From Marinobacter lipolyticus (GTDB lineage: Bacteria > Pseudomonadota > Gammaproteobacteria > Pseudomonadales > Oleiphilaceae), in NCBI RefSeq assembly GCF_018424605.1, contig NZ_QTKT01000009.1, forward strand, positions 1 through 64,000: a DNA stretch of 64,000 bases, given 5' to 3'. Positions 16,066 to 24,936 of this stretch are shown here, in pieces. Position 1 is the stretch's first letter. Each line of letters opens with the position of its first letter. The position numbers and the translations under genes were made by a program. Under the pieces are notes generated by a model that made no database searches, was not told the DNA's origin, and worked only from the letters and a program-made list of their open reading frames with translations.

Positions 16066-17346
16066 TTATTCAGGCTTCATTGGTACCGGTGAAACAGAGC
16101 CTTCGAAGGTACCCATTACTGCTTTTTCCAGCTTGAGTGCGTGCTTGATCATGTCATCGACAACGTCTTTCCGGGCAGCACCGTCTGTGAGGGTCTGAAC
16201 AGACTCATCAAAGGCTGCGAAATTGAGGGAGGGAGCTGGCAGCTTGGATTCCGGATCGTGGTAGTAGCACACTAGCCAAGAAGGCGATTTATCTGCCTTC
16301 GCATTCCCTTGTCCCAAGATGTCTCGAAGTCGGTCACGCAGGTCTGGCCTTACAACCACTTTTCCGCCCCCCGTTTCAACGCGCAGACCATAATGGATGA
16401 CTTTGTTGATATGCACGTACAAGCTGACGGTACAATTACCGAGCCAACAAAGTGGAAGTCTAATGCCGCCTGTACGGCCTCTCGTGCGGTCCGAGAAATA
16501 CTTATTTGTGAGTGCTTTTAGACTCTTATGATCATAAACGACCGGCGCTTTACCAAAAGCTTTGTCTAAACCTTTCGCCAGATCTTCCCAAAACAGGAGC
16601 ATAATTTTACTTTTGGCCAGCGGCAGTGCTTTCTCAGCCTTCAAAGCGGTAATGAGCTCGTCCGGGTTAGATAACAATTCATTGGCGAGTAAGGACTCCA
16701 TAGAGGCTCCTGTTCCGGTCAGATTGGCAAGCAGGCGCTGATATTGCTTGAGCGCGTAAGAAAGTTCGGGCTTGTGCTGAGTCTGCTCGCCACAGATTGC
16801 GAGCCAGCGAGGAATGTCTCTGGAAAAAGAGAGGCAATGAACCGACTCGGACGCTAAATCGCCATCGCCAAGCGTGTAATTCGAAGCCTCTTTCCCGTGC
16901 AAAGTCAGGTAAACCAGAGCCACCTCTTTGCGGCCATTTGCTCGGCTTGTCAGTTCCCGGTGGTAGTCGCGGAGCTGGTTTTCTTGATCTTTGGCATCAA
17001 TCTTAACTTCGATCCCCAAGAGCAATTCCGGTGTCTCGACAACAATATCGATTCGCCGCTTATCCTCGGTCGATAACTCCCTGGTAACGCGAACTTTACC
17101 GGTGAGGGCGGCCGGGAGATTCAGTATTTGCTCAAGAAAAATCCGGAGGAATCGGTTTTCCTCTCCATGCCGCCCGGAAGGCTTCAGGAGCTCGGCGAGA
17201 AAATTGGAATGGGTTGAAGTTTCGTCCCGATCAACACCCAAGAGTGAGAATATGTTGAAGCGTTCGCCATGTTGGTTAGCCAATTTCTCGCATTGATCAA
17301 CCAGGTCTTTGAGTCTGTCGAGCCTCAGACTCCCATCACTACCCAT
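16066..17346 (-). CDS. PD-(D/E)XK nuclease superfamily protein (PDDEXK_4-like)
   Basis: 426 residues from the ATG at 17346, chosen because GGGAGGTG lies six bases upstream. The N-terminal block FNIFSLLGVDRDETSTHSNF, then LAELLKPSGRHGEENRFL, is the usual opening of the PDDEXK_4 family. The nuclease core is visible: RRIDIVVE supplies the Asp and GIEVKIDAKDQENQL the E-x-K. These stand-alone proteins are predicted endonucleases, often found in defence islands, but with no proven target. The rest of the protein (250 residues) is unassigned. Its GC content is lower than that of the core genes nearby, in keeping with acquisition. Confidence 0.75.
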   Translation of the reverse strand: MGSDGSLRLDRLKDLVDQCEKLANQHGERFNIFSLLGVDRDETSTHSNFLAELLKPSGRHGEENRFLRIFLEQILNLPAALTGKVRVTRELSTEDKRRIDIVVETPELLLGIEVKIDAKDQENQLRDYHRELTSRANGRKEVALVYLTLHGKEASNYTLGDGDLASESVHCLSFSRDIPRWLAICGEQTQHKPELSYALKQYQRLLANLTGTGASMESLLANELLSNPDELITALKAEKALPLAKSKIMLLFWEDLAKGLDKAFGKAPVVYDHKSLKALTNKYFSDRTRGRTGGIRLPLCWLGNCTVSLYVHINKVIHYGLRVETGGGKVVVRPDLRDRLRDILGQGNAKADKSPSWLVCYYHDPESKLPAPSLNFAAFDESVQTLTDGAARKDVVDDMIKHALKLEKAVMGTFEGSVSPVPMKPE

Positions 17347-17691
17347 GGGCACACCTCCCTTTAGTTGTTTTCGATTTTTCGTCGCTCCAACAAACACTGA
17401 CGAAACTGAGTCCTAGGGCAGACGATAGTGCCACGACGACCACACATAGTTCCATCTGTCCTACAAACCTTGCATCTGCATAGGGAATCCTGAAATGCCC
17501 ACTGCCCCTTGGGGGGAGTAGTGTTTCAATCCCTGCTCTCGTTTCGTAGCCAAATGAAGAGTCTGCGGTAATCGATAGGAAAATGATCCCCCTTGAAAGT
17601 GCGAAAAATAAAAGCCAGGTCTGCGAGGCACTTCTGCTCTCTCCGATAGCGCTTCGGCCCCGGTGACTTCAGCGTTCAAGCCAATTTTAAA

Positions 17692-17707
17692 TGTCCGCTT
17701 TGCGACC
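17692..17707 (+). repeat. dispersed 16-bp repeat, copy 3
   Basis: TGTCCGCTTTGCGACC. With copies at 12744 and 14060, all in the same orientation and all in the island; the match continues as CAGTGCC here and CTGTGCC at copy 1. Confidence 0.65.
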
Positions 17708-17803
17708 AGTGCCAGCAAAAGATCTTTTCTCATCGCCGCTTGCGGCAAGCGGGCATCATCCTCAATATTCGCAGGTAGTCACAACGAGAGTTTTAGTATT
17801 TAT

Positions 17804-17823
17804 GTTTAGTACAGATACTAAAC
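17804..17823. repeat. perfect 8-bp inverted repeat
   Basis: GTTTAGTA (17804-17811) and TACTAAAC (17816-17823) around CAGA, 53 bases beyond the stop of the minus-strand hydrolase. It could form the hairpin of a weak terminator for that gene or be an operator; TTTTAGTA also occurs once more just upstream. Confidence 0.35.
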
Positions 17824-17875
17824 TAGAAAATGAATATTCATGCACTCACTCCCTCGATTGGGATGCTTGTTATAG

Positions 17876-18754
17876 TCATAGTTGCGCTATGTCCTTCAGG
17901 TAAGCAAGGTAGGAACGGGACACCGCCTCGGGTGCTTCCATTTGTGGGTAATGGCCAATGCCTGCAAGCTCACCCAGCCAGGCCAGGGGCAACTCGAGCT
18001 CCCGGAAGCGGGCCACCATATGTGCACCAGACACCGGGTCCGCGGAACCGTTAATAAGTGCCACGGGTACTTTTGCCTCTCGCAACGCATTCACCCAGCG
18101 CTCCCGGTGCTTCTTGCGATCGTTCATGTAAGTAATCAGGTTATGGAAGATGTGCCGGCCATTGTTGTGGGTAACGAGGGCCCAGAAGTCATCCAGTTCG
18201 CGGCCATCGGGCTTGGTGTCCGGACCGAACACGCGGGACATGGCACTGTCAAAGCGACGCCTGTTCGACAGCCGGTTGAACAGAGGGCCCAGCGGGCTCA
18301 GCAAGAGCTTCTGGGTAAGCAACGCACGGTGGGTTTCCGGAAACAGGCCGCCGTTCAGGAAGCAGACCGAAAGCCACTGGCCCGCCCCGTCTCCGGCATT
18401 TTGCCGTGCCAGCAGCTCCTGGGCGACGGTATCACCGTAATCGTGGGCAAGCACATGAAAGCGATTGAGGCCAAGCTGCTGAACCACACCCTCCACCACA
18501 TCGGCCTGCTCATGTATGGAATAGCGATGCTTACTGGGCTTGTCTGAAAAACCGAACCCCAGCATGTCCATGGCGATAACCCGGTGGGATTGCCGCAGCG
18601 CCGGCCAGATTTTGTGCCAGTCCCAGCTAGCGGTTGGAAAGCCATGGATGAGCAGGATGGTTTCCTGGTGGGGCTCGCCGTCGTCCCGGACAAATATCCG
18701 AAAGCCATTGATGGTCAGGGTCTTACCATTGGACTGCCACTCTTCTGGTCGCAT
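17876..18754 (-). CDS. alpha/beta hydrolase, haloalkane dehalogenase / epoxide hydrolase type
   Basis: 292 residues. The oxyanion HGFP (37-40) is followed by SWDW, the nucleophile elbow AHDYGD has Asp105 in place of serine, and a late HYPQMEAPE gives the catalytic His268. An Asp nucleophile means a dehalogenase or epoxide hydrolase rather than an esterase. The helical cap (NGGLFPETHRALLTQKLLLS) has no clear halide-binding signature that I can place. It is divergent from a TetR regulator with a 16-bp palindrome between them, so it is likely repressed by it. Confidence 0.85.
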   Translation of the reverse strand: MRPEEWQSNGKTLTINGFRIFVRDDGEPHQETILLIHGFPTASWDWHKIWPALRQSHRVIAMDMLGFGFSDKPSKHRYSIHEQADVVEGVVQQLGLNRFHVLAHDYGDTVAQELLARQNAGDGAGQWLSVCFLNGGLFPETHRALLTQKLLLSPLGPLFNRLSNRRRFDSAMSRVFGPDTKPDGRELDDFWALVTHNNGRHIFHNLITYMNDRKKHRERWVNALREAKVPVALINGSADPVSGAHMVARFRELELPLAWLGELAGIGHYPQMEAPEAVSRSYLAYLKDIAQL

Positions 18755-18822
18755 GCTTTTGTCCCCGTTCCGCCCGGCGGCGGTGAATTAGTTTTGTTTG
18801 GTTCGGAGCATGCAAAAACATG

Positions 18823-18838
18823 AACTTGACGTCAAGTT
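18823..18838. promoter_or_regulatory. 16-bp palindrome, candidate TetR operator
   Basis: AACTTGACGTCAAGTT is perfectly symmetric and lies between the divergent hydrolase and TetR genes, 27 bases before the chosen TetR start. TetR-family proteins bind such sites as dimers. Assignment is from symmetry and position. Confidence 0.6.
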
Positions 18839-18864
18839 TATTCTTTGTTAAATCTTCAGCAAAC

Positions 18865-19533
18865 ATGACGGACACAACTATGAAACCAGCACCAAAACAG
18901 CAACGGGCCATACGCAAGCGCAACGCAGTGTTGGCCGCCGCGTTTGAGGAATTCTCCGCGCACGGATTTGAGCCCACCACCGCAAAATCCATTGCCGACA
19001 GGGCCGGTGTTGCCACCGGGACCTTCTACCAGTATTTCGACAACAAACAGGATGTGCTGCTGGAGATTACGCGGCAGCGATTTGAGGAACTTCAGGACCA
19101 CCTGCAGGTGCCGCAGGCCCGGCTTGAGATCACCCCGGCTGGCCTGGCAGACGATGGCACCGCCAACATCCGTGAGCTGTTCCGGGAAGCGCTGGGGTTT
19201 CTGTACGACTTCCACCAGCAGGAAGCGGGGCTTCACGATGTGCTGGAATACCGCCGGCGGGTGGACCCTGCCCTGGCGGCACTGATGGACGAAGGCGAAG
19301 CCGTGCTCATGGAACGCGTGCGGGCGTTTGTCGCCCGGTATGTGCGTGAGAATGTGGAGACGACAGCCTTCTGCCTGTTTTCCATGGCAGAGGGAATCGT
19401 GCACCGGCATGTTTTCCAGGGGCACCAGGATGTAACGCGGGACGAATTGATTGAAACGGGCACGCAGTTACTGGCGGCCTACTTTGAAGCCCAGAACAAC
19501 AACCCCGAACAACAAAACGTGAGGCAATCATGA
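18865..19533 (+). CDS. TetR/AcrR family transcriptional regulator
   Basis: 222 residues from the ATG at 18865; an ATG at 18820 is rejected because the palindrome would lie inside the coding region, and an ATG at 18880 is also possible. The helix-turn-helix reads FEPTTAKSIADRAGVATGTFYQYFDNKQDV in overlapping blocks. The C-terminal half (FLYDFHQQEAGLHDVLEYRR) resembles the regulators of the TetR_C group acting on lipophilic ligands. Its stop overlaps the next ATG by four bases, so it is co-transcribed with the amidohydrolase. Confidence 0.9.
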   Translation: MTDTTMKPAPKQQRAIRKRNAVLAAAFEEFSAHGFEPTTAKSIADRAGVATGTFYQYFDNKQDVLLEITRQRFEELQDHLQVPQARLEITPAGLADDGTANIRELFREALGFLYDFHQQEAGLHDVLEYRRRVDPALAALMDEGEAVLMERVRAFVARYVRENVETTAFCLFSMAEGIVHRHVFQGHQDVTRDELIETGTQLLAAYFEAQNNNPEQQNVRQS

Positions 19534-21416
19534 ACGACGCAACCGCTGATTCCGCTAACTGGGATTATCTGATTCACGGCGCCAAGGTTTTTGACGGTAG
19601 CGGCGCCCTGCCCCGCCGGGAAGATATCGCGATTGCCGACGGCAAGATTGCAGCCCGCGGCCAGGATCTGGACCATGACAACGCACGCACAGTCATCGAC
19701 GGTAGCGAATGCTGGGCCATGCCGGGACTGTTCGACATCCACACCCATTACGACCTGGAGCTCGAAGTAGCGCCCGGTCTGCCGGAATCTGTCCGCCATG
19801 GCACCACCACCGTGGTGATTGCCAACTGCAGTCTCGGGCTGGCGTTCGGTGCCCAGCGCAAAGACGGCGCCGACCCGATTGTGGACTGCTACGCCCGGGT
19901 GGAGAACATTCCCAAAGATGTGCTGCGGGCCACCGCCGACAAGGTGGACTGGCACAATCCGAAGGAATACATGCAGCACCTCAATAAACTCAGCCTGGGC
20001 CCCAATCTGGTGACCCTGCTGCCCCATTCGATGCTCCGCATCGAGGTGATGGGATTTGAGGCCAGCATTTCCCGCGACCCGACCGAAGACGAGTTGCAGG
20101 CCATGGAATCCCTGCTGGAACAGGCACTGGACGATGGCTATGCCGGGTTCTCCACCGACGCCCTGCCATTCCACTATCTGGCCAACCAGCCCAATACCCG
20201 CAAAACCATTCCCACCCAGTTTGCCAAATACCCAGAGATCAAGCGGCTGACGGATGTGGTGCGGCGCAAAGGCGGTGTATGGCAGGCCACGCCGCCGAAG
20301 GACAGTACCATCGGCACCATCAAGACCTTTCTGCTCAGTTGCGGTCGCCTACACGGCAAGCCCCTGAAGACCACGGTGGTCGCGGCACTGGATGTGCAGA
20401 GCAACCGCAAGATCGTGCGGCTGGCGCGACTGCTGGCGCGGGTGCTCAATTCACGGCTGCTGAAAGGCGACTTCCACCTGCAGGCGCTGGCAGCGCCCTT
20501 CAAGGTGTGGTCGGACGGCGCGGTGACACCGCTATCCGAAGAAATCGAAGAGCTGAGGATTCTTAACGAGACCGAGCTTGAAGATCGTGAAGGCCGGATC
20601 AGAATCCTCAACGATCCCGACTACATCAAGCGTTTCAAGGCCATGTGGATGAGCGGCAAGACCGGCTTTGGCCTGGGCCGGCTCAAACGCTGGCTGCGGC
20701 TGGAAGACTACGCTTTCAACCGCACCCTGGCCGACATGACCATTGATGTGTGCCCTCTCAAAGAGTGGGAAGGCAAAACCTTTGCGGAGGTTTTTGCCCT
20801 CGTAAAAGCGGCCAATGCCGGTGAGGAGTTCCACGGCACCGAAGCGGAAACCACGCTACTCAACGAGCACTTTAACGGCGTGAAAGACGAAGGGGACTTC
20901 GTGCTGGCCATGTTACGGGCGTTCGACCGTGACCTGAGCTGGTACACGGTCTCCGCCAACCGCGACGAGCGCATGGTGCGCAACCTGCTGATGGACCGCC
21001 AGCTACTGCCCGGCTTCAACGACAGCGGCGCCCACCTGACCAACATGGCGTTCTACGATGGCAACCTGCGGGCGCTGAAACTGGCGTCCGACGGTGGGGA
21101 TATCGATGTGGCCTACATCGTGCGCCGGCTGACCCGGGACCCGGCCCGGGTGTTCGGCGTCAAGGGCGGCAGTATTGACGTGGGTGACCAGGCGGACCTG
21201 ATTCTGGTGAATCCCTCTGCCCTGCGGCGTATGGACCACAACAATACGGTAAAACGCCAGTACCGCGAGGAATTCCGCCACGAACAACTGGTCAATCGCA
21301 CCGACGGTGTGGTGCCGCTGGTGATGATCGCCGGTCATCCTGCCTGGCAGCGGGACGAATTCGACACCTCACTTGGGAACACCAGAATGGGGACGGTGCT
21401 GGATACCACCTTCTAA
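19530..21416 (+). CDS. amidohydrolase, D-aminoacylase-like
   Basis: 628 residues. The start DYLIHGAKVFDGSG, the metal-binding HTHYDLE after the PGLFD block, the later NDSGAHLTNMAFYDG and the closing GSIDVGDQADLILVNP show an N-acyl-D-amino-acid deacylase type amidohydrolase. Members of the group hydrolyse N-acyl-D-amino acids but many have other substrates. The ATG overlaps the TetR stop (ATGA), implying translational coupling. A strong hairpin closes the unit at 21447. The protein is longer than typical D-aminoacylases (about 480-550 residues). Confidence 0.83.
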   Translation: MNDATADSANWDYLIHGAKVFDGSGALPRREDIAIADGKIAARGQDLDHDNARTVIDGSECWAMPGLFDIHTHYDLELEVAPGLPESVRHGTTTVVIANCSLGLAFGAQRKDGADPIVDCYARVENIPKDVLRATADKVDWHNPKEYMQHLNKLSLGPNLVTLLPHSMLRIEVMGFEASISRDPTEDELQAMESLLEQALDDGYAGFSTDALPFHYLANQPNTRKTIPTQFAKYPEIKRLTDVVRRKGGVWQATPPKDSTIGTIKTFLLSCGRLHGKPLKTTVVAALDVQSNRKIVRLARLLARVLNSRLLKGDFHLQALAAPFKVWSDGAVTPLSEEIEELRILNETELEDREGRIRILNDPDYIKRFKAMWMSGKTGFGLGRLKRWLRLEDYAFNRTLADMTIDVCPLKEWEGKTFAEVFALVKAANAGEEFHGTEAETTLLNEHFNGVKDEGDFVLAMLRAFDRDLSWYTVSANRDERMVRNLLMDRQLLPGFNDSGAHLTNMAFYDGNLRALKLASDGGDIDVAYIVRRLTRDPARVFGVKGGSIDVGDQADLILVNPSALRRMDHNNTVKRQYREEFRHEQLVNRTDGVVPLVMIAGHPAWQRDEFDTSLGNTRMGTVLDTTF

Positions 21417-21446
21417 AGTGCACCTGAGACCGTTGCACTGAACCGG

Positions 21447-21479
21447 CATGGCCGCCGCACCTCTACCGCGGCGGCCATG
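21447..21479 (+). terminator. 12-bp hairpin after the amidohydrolase
   Basis: CATGGCCGCCGC (21447-21458) and GCGGCGGCCATG (21468-21479) pair perfectly across nine bases, 31 bases after the stop. No T run follows, so termination may be incomplete. Confidence 0.55.
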
Positions 21480-21588
21480 TACCTGAAAACTACACAAAAC
21501 CAACATTTGGGATACGGTTTGCATCCAAAAATCTTCGTCAGTCCGGTACCATGACGGAAAGGAATAACCAAAAACACACGGACTAACC

Positions 21589-23463
21589 TTGCACCTTTTC
21601 GTCAATTCTCCATCCCTTGCCGGGAGACAGCTCACCCGGCCATGTTGGTTCCTGGCCCTTGCGGTTTTGCTGCTCATGGCGACTGCAGGAGCGGCAGCGA
21701 CGGAGCCTGTCGCTGTTCCCGAAACAGACAGCACTGTGCCGCTGGGCCCACACCTCGAATACCTGAAAGACCCTGAACGCAGAATGACGCTGGACGACGT
21801 CCGCTTGCGAGGTGAGGAGTTCAGTCCCAACGACAGTAAAGTGATCAACATCGGTTACAACCACGCAGGTCACTGGGTTCGTTTCCGGCTAAAAAATTCG
21901 GGCACGGCAACGTTGAGCCGCTATCTGGAGTTCCGTTCCCTTTTTGCCGATCAGCTGATCCTGTATCACCCGAGCCAGCCGAACCAATACCAGAACATCA
22001 GATCTGGCCGCATGGTGCCGCCACCTCAACGCCCCCACCTTTCACGGAACTTCGTCTTCCCGCTGACCGTGCCGCCGGGTACCAACGATTTTTACTACCT
22101 GTACGTGGAAAGTGCCGATACGCTCACTATTCCACTTTACCTTCATACCGACAAAGGGCTGCAACGGACCGAATTGGCCAGCCGATCATGGCTGGCGTTC
22201 TATCAGGGCCTGATCGCCACCATGACGTTGTTCAGCCTGTTCCTCCTGGTGACCCTGCGGGATCGCCTTTACGGTTACTACATCGGCGTCATCGTGCTTC
22301 ATCAGGGCTTGTTTTTTACCCTGTTTAACGGCCTGGGCTACCAGTACTTCGGACTCGAGGATCCGTGGTGGACCCGAGAGGCAATGTCGGTATTTGTCAG
22401 CCTTTCCATGTGGATGATCATGCAGTTCGGCCGCGTGCTGTTAGCCACCCGGCAGGAGCAGCCCCGCCTTGACCGGGTGATTGTGCTTACCCAGTATGCG
22501 GCGCTGGCCATTGCGGTGCTTAGCCTGTTTGTCGACTACTCCTTGTCCATCCGCCTGGCCAACCCCCATGGCGCGATGACGGCGACGGTTATGTGGGTCG
22601 TTGGCTGGAACAGCTTGCGCAAAGGCAACCCCGCCGCCAGGTACTTCCTCATCGCCTGGTCCACGCTGATTGTGGGCGGGCTGGCCTACAGCCTGAAAGC
22701 CTGGGGGTTGGTGCCCAGCAACCTGTTCACGGAACACAGCTGGCAGATCGGCGCGGCCATTGAGGCCATCTTCCTGTCTCTGGCCATTGCGGATCGCATC
22801 AACACCGAGAGCCGGCAACGCATTCGCCATCAACAGGAAGCTCAGCTGGCACAGGCCAGAGCACTGGAGATCCAGCGCAAGGCCAACGACATGCTTGAGC
22901 AGCGTGTGAAAGAGCGCACCGAGGAATTGCGGGAAGCGAACCGCAAGCTGCAGCAACTGAGCGACACCGACCAGCTTACCAGCCTCAGTAACCGCCGCTC
23001 ACTGGACCGGTTCCTGAACCACACGATCGCCCGTGCCCGGATTGACCGGAAGCCGGTTGCCGTTCTGATGATTGACGTGGACCACTTCAAGCCGGTCAAC
23101 GATACCCATGGCCACCAGGTGGGCGATGACAGCTTGCGGGAAATCGCCGGGCGCATCCAGAACAGCTCACGCTGGCCTGCCGATATGGTCGCCCGTTATG
23201 GCGGCGAGGAGTTCTGTGTGGTGCTGCCCAACACCGACCGTGAATCAGCAATGGCTGTTGCCCAGCGCATGCGGGAGAGCGTGGCTTCTGAACCCATCAC
23301 CACACGGATCGGACTCCTGAAGCTGACGGTCAGCCTGGGCGTTTACGCCGCCGTGCCGACAGAAAACGATTCGGCGGACAGCTTTCTGGAGCAGGCAGAT
23401 AGGGCGCTCTACCAATCCAAGAAGGAAGGGCGCAACCGGGTAACGCTGATCGGCACCACTTAG
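21589..23463 (+). CDS. diguanylate cyclase with 7TMR-DISM sensor
   Basis: 624 residues from a TTG; a signal-like helix lies at residues 17-36, then a periplasmic DISM domain (TLDDVRLRGEEFSPNDSK, YNHAGHWVRFRLKNSG), seven membrane helices roughly between 200 and 410, a coiled coil (MLEQRVKERTEELREANRK) and a C-terminal GGDEF domain. The active-site GGEEF is at 538-542, so it should make cyclic di-GMP. The RxxD inhibitory site is not in its usual place: the arginine is four, not three, residues before the aspartate (RWPAD). It overlaps the SelW-like gene tail to tail. Confidence 0.9.
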   Translation: MHLFVNSPSLAGRQLTRPCWFLALAVLLLMATAGAAATEPVAVPETDSTVPLGPHLEYLKDPERRMTLDDVRLRGEEFSPNDSKVINIGYNHAGHWVRFRLKNSGTATLSRYLEFRSLFADQLILYHPSQPNQYQNIRSGRMVPPPQRPHLSRNFVFPLTVPPGTNDFYYLYVESADTLTIPLYLHTDKGLQRTELASRSWLAFYQGLIATMTLFSLFLLVTLRDRLYGYYIGVIVLHQGLFFTLFNGLGYQYFGLEDPWWTREAMSVFVSLSMWMIMQFGRVLLATRQEQPRLDRVIVLTQYAALAIAVLSLFVDYSLSIRLANPHGAMTATVMWVVGWNSLRKGNPAARYFLIAWSTLIVGGLAYSLKAWGLVPSNLFTEHSWQIGAAIEAIFLSLAIADRINTESRQRIRHQQEAQLAQARALEIQRKANDMLEQRVKERTEELREANRKLQQLSDTDQLTSLSNRRSLDRFLNHTIARARIDRKPVAVLMIDVDHFKPVNDTHGHQVGDDSLREIAGRIQNSSRWPADMVARYGGEEFCVVLPNTDRESAMAVAQRMRESVASEPITTRIGLLKLTVSLGVYAAVPTENDSADSFLEQADRALYQSKKEGRNRVTLIGTT

Positions 23464-23744
23464 CCGTGGTTCACCCGATCCGAGTGGCCCAGAGAATGTT
23501 CCGGAGCTATCTGATCCCGCACCAGTTGCTTGAGCTGTTTGATGTCCGGGAAACCACCCTGCTCTTTGCGGGACCAGATACGGGTGTCGTTCACATGAAC
23601 TTCGAAGATGCCGCCCGTGCCTGGCTTCAGGGTCAGTTCGTCGATCATGCCGTCAAAAGTGCTCAGCAGTTCCTGCGCCATCCAGGCGGAGCGCAGCATC
23701 CAATTGCAGCCTGTGCAGTAATGGAGGGTAATGCGGGTGGTCAT
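23460..23744 (-). CDS. SelT/SelW/SelH family (Rdx) protein
   Basis: 94 residues from the ATG at 23744 (MTTRITLHYCTGCNWMLRSA). The Cys10-x2-Cys13 pair (CTGC) is the redox motif in which eukaryotic SelW has selenocysteine; LKPGTGGIFEV and IWSRKEQGGFPDIKQLKQLVRD in blocks are the family's other signatures. It is a small thioredoxin-like cytoplasmic protein, probably binding glutathione or another thiol. The stop overlaps that of the diguanylate cyclase. Confidence 0.9.
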   Translation of the reverse strand: MTTRITLHYCTGCNWMLRSAWMAQELLSTFDGMIDELTLKPGTGGIFEVHVNDTRIWSRKEQGGFPDIKQLKQLVRDQIAPEHSLGHSDRVNHG

Positions 23745-23794
23745 CGGTTTGAAGTTCCTTGATCTCGGCTCAAAGTAGGTATTCATGGAAACAC

Positions 23795-23818
23795 CCCCGG
23801 CAGCAGATGCTTCCGGGG
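23795..23818 (-). terminator. terminator of the methyltransferase gene
   Basis: Read on the minus strand, CCCCGG-A-AGCA pairs with TGCT-G-CCGGGG and is followed by GTGTTT, 16 bases after the stop of the methyltransferase. Confidence 0.6.
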
Positions 23819-23833
23819 ATGTGACGGCAGCGC

Positions 23834-24907
23834 TTACGGGCGCGCTTCCAGCACGATGTTGAACGGCGTTTCGGCGGCCCGGCGCACGGTTCGGAATCCA
23901 CCTTCTTTGATGATTTCCGTCAACCTGCGTTCCCCAGCCTGGGCACCGAGCGCCAACCCGGTCTGCTGTGCCAGAGCCGTCGGCACGCAGATGCTGGTTG
24001 AAGCGGCGTAGAACAGGCGCCCGACGGGGTTCATGTTACCACTCAAGTCATCGGCTGCCATCGGCTCAACCACCATCCAGGTGCCATCCGGCTTGAGCTG
24101 TTGGCGCACATGCGCAGCCGTACCCACCGGGTCTCCCATGTCGTGCAGAGCGTCGAAACAGGTTACCAGGTCAAAGTCCCCGTCCCCGAAATCGGCCGCT
24201 GTGGCTTGTTGAAAGCGCACCCGGCTGGCATCCAGTCCTTGCTCCTCGCGATGTTCATTGGCGGCATCAATCGACGCTTCGTGGAAGTCGTAGCCGATGA
24301 ACGTGGAGTTGGGGAAGGCTTCGGCCATCAGCAGAGTTGAGAAGCCGTGGCCGCAGCCAACGTCAGCGACCTTTGCCCCGCGCTCCAGTTTGTCGACCAC
24401 TCCATCCAGCGCCGGAAGCCAGCTTTGCACCAGGTTATGGGTGTAACCCGGGCGGAAGAACTTGGCCACCGCGCAGAACATGCAATGGGCCTGATCTCCC
24501 CACGCTACCCCATCCCCCGTCCGGAAGGCTGATCTCACCTTGGGTTCGTTCTCGAAGGTGGTGAAGGCATTCTCGAAACCGCCGATCATATACACCGGGC
24601 TGTCTTCGTCCGCGAACACCATGGCTTGTTCCGGTGGTAACCGGAAACGCCCGGTTGTCGGGTCATAGTCCAGGTAATTGGAGGCGGCATGGTGGGCCAG
24701 CCATTCTCTCAGGTAGCGCTCCGAATAACCCGTTCGCTCCGCCAGCTCCTCGGAGGTGGCAGGGCCTCCGCTCTGTAGCTCCCGATACAGGCCGAGCCGG
24801 TCACCGATCTTTACCAGGGCCGCGCTGTAGGCGCCTCCCAGATCACCAAGCACCTGCCCGACAAAGGCATTGAGCTTGTTTTCGTCAAACATTTGAATCG
24901 CTTCCAT
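23834..24907 (-). CDS. class I SAM-dependent methyltransferase with winged-helix N-terminus
   Basis: 357 residues from the ATG at 24907 (GGGGAGAAC upstream). Residues 10-100 (LVKIGDRLGLYRELQ, SEELAERTGYSERYLREWL) form a dimerisation/winged-helix domain like that of O-methyltransferases and Rv2258c-like proteins. The SAM site is ADVGCGHGFSTLLMA, with the acidic loop in FIGYDFHEAS and the motif-IV block FDLVTCFDALHDMGDP. The substrate is unknown. The AraC regulator gene lies directly upstream on the same strand, and two palindromes sit in the gap. Confidence 0.87.
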   Translation of the reverse strand: MEAIQMFDENKLNAFVGQVLGDLGGAYSAALVKIGDRLGLYRELQSGGPATSEELAERTGYSERYLREWLAHHAASNYLDYDPTTGRFRLPPEQAMVFADEDSPVYMIGGFENAFTTFENEPKVRSAFRTGDGVAWGDQAHCMFCAVAKFFRPGYTHNLVQSWLPALDGVVDKLERGAKVADVGCGHGFSTLLMAEAFPNSTFIGYDFHEASIDAANEHREEQGLDASRVRFQQATAADFGDGDFDLVTCFDALHDMGDPVGTAAHVRQQLKPDGTWMVVEPMAADDLSGNMNPVGRLFYAASTSICVPTALAQQTGLALGAQAGERRLTEIIKEGGFRTVRRAAETPFNIVLEARP

Positions 24908-24936
24908 GATCGTTCTCCCCGTACCGGTAGACGTGT

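Larger units (their letters stand above)
17347..17875. other. gene-free stretch of 529 bases in the accessory island
   Basis: No convincing gene. A 95-codon minus-strand frame (17461-17748) has no recognisable domain or ribosome-binding site. The stretch contains copy 3 of the dispersed repeat and a perfect inverted repeat at 17804-17823, and becomes AT-rich from 17770 on. It marks the junction between the island and the core-like genes that follow. Confidence 0.5.

Noticed and set aside
17461..17748. 95-codon minus-strand frame in the island
   Set aside because: No domain, no ribosome-binding site, overlaps a dispersed repeat; treated as intergenic.
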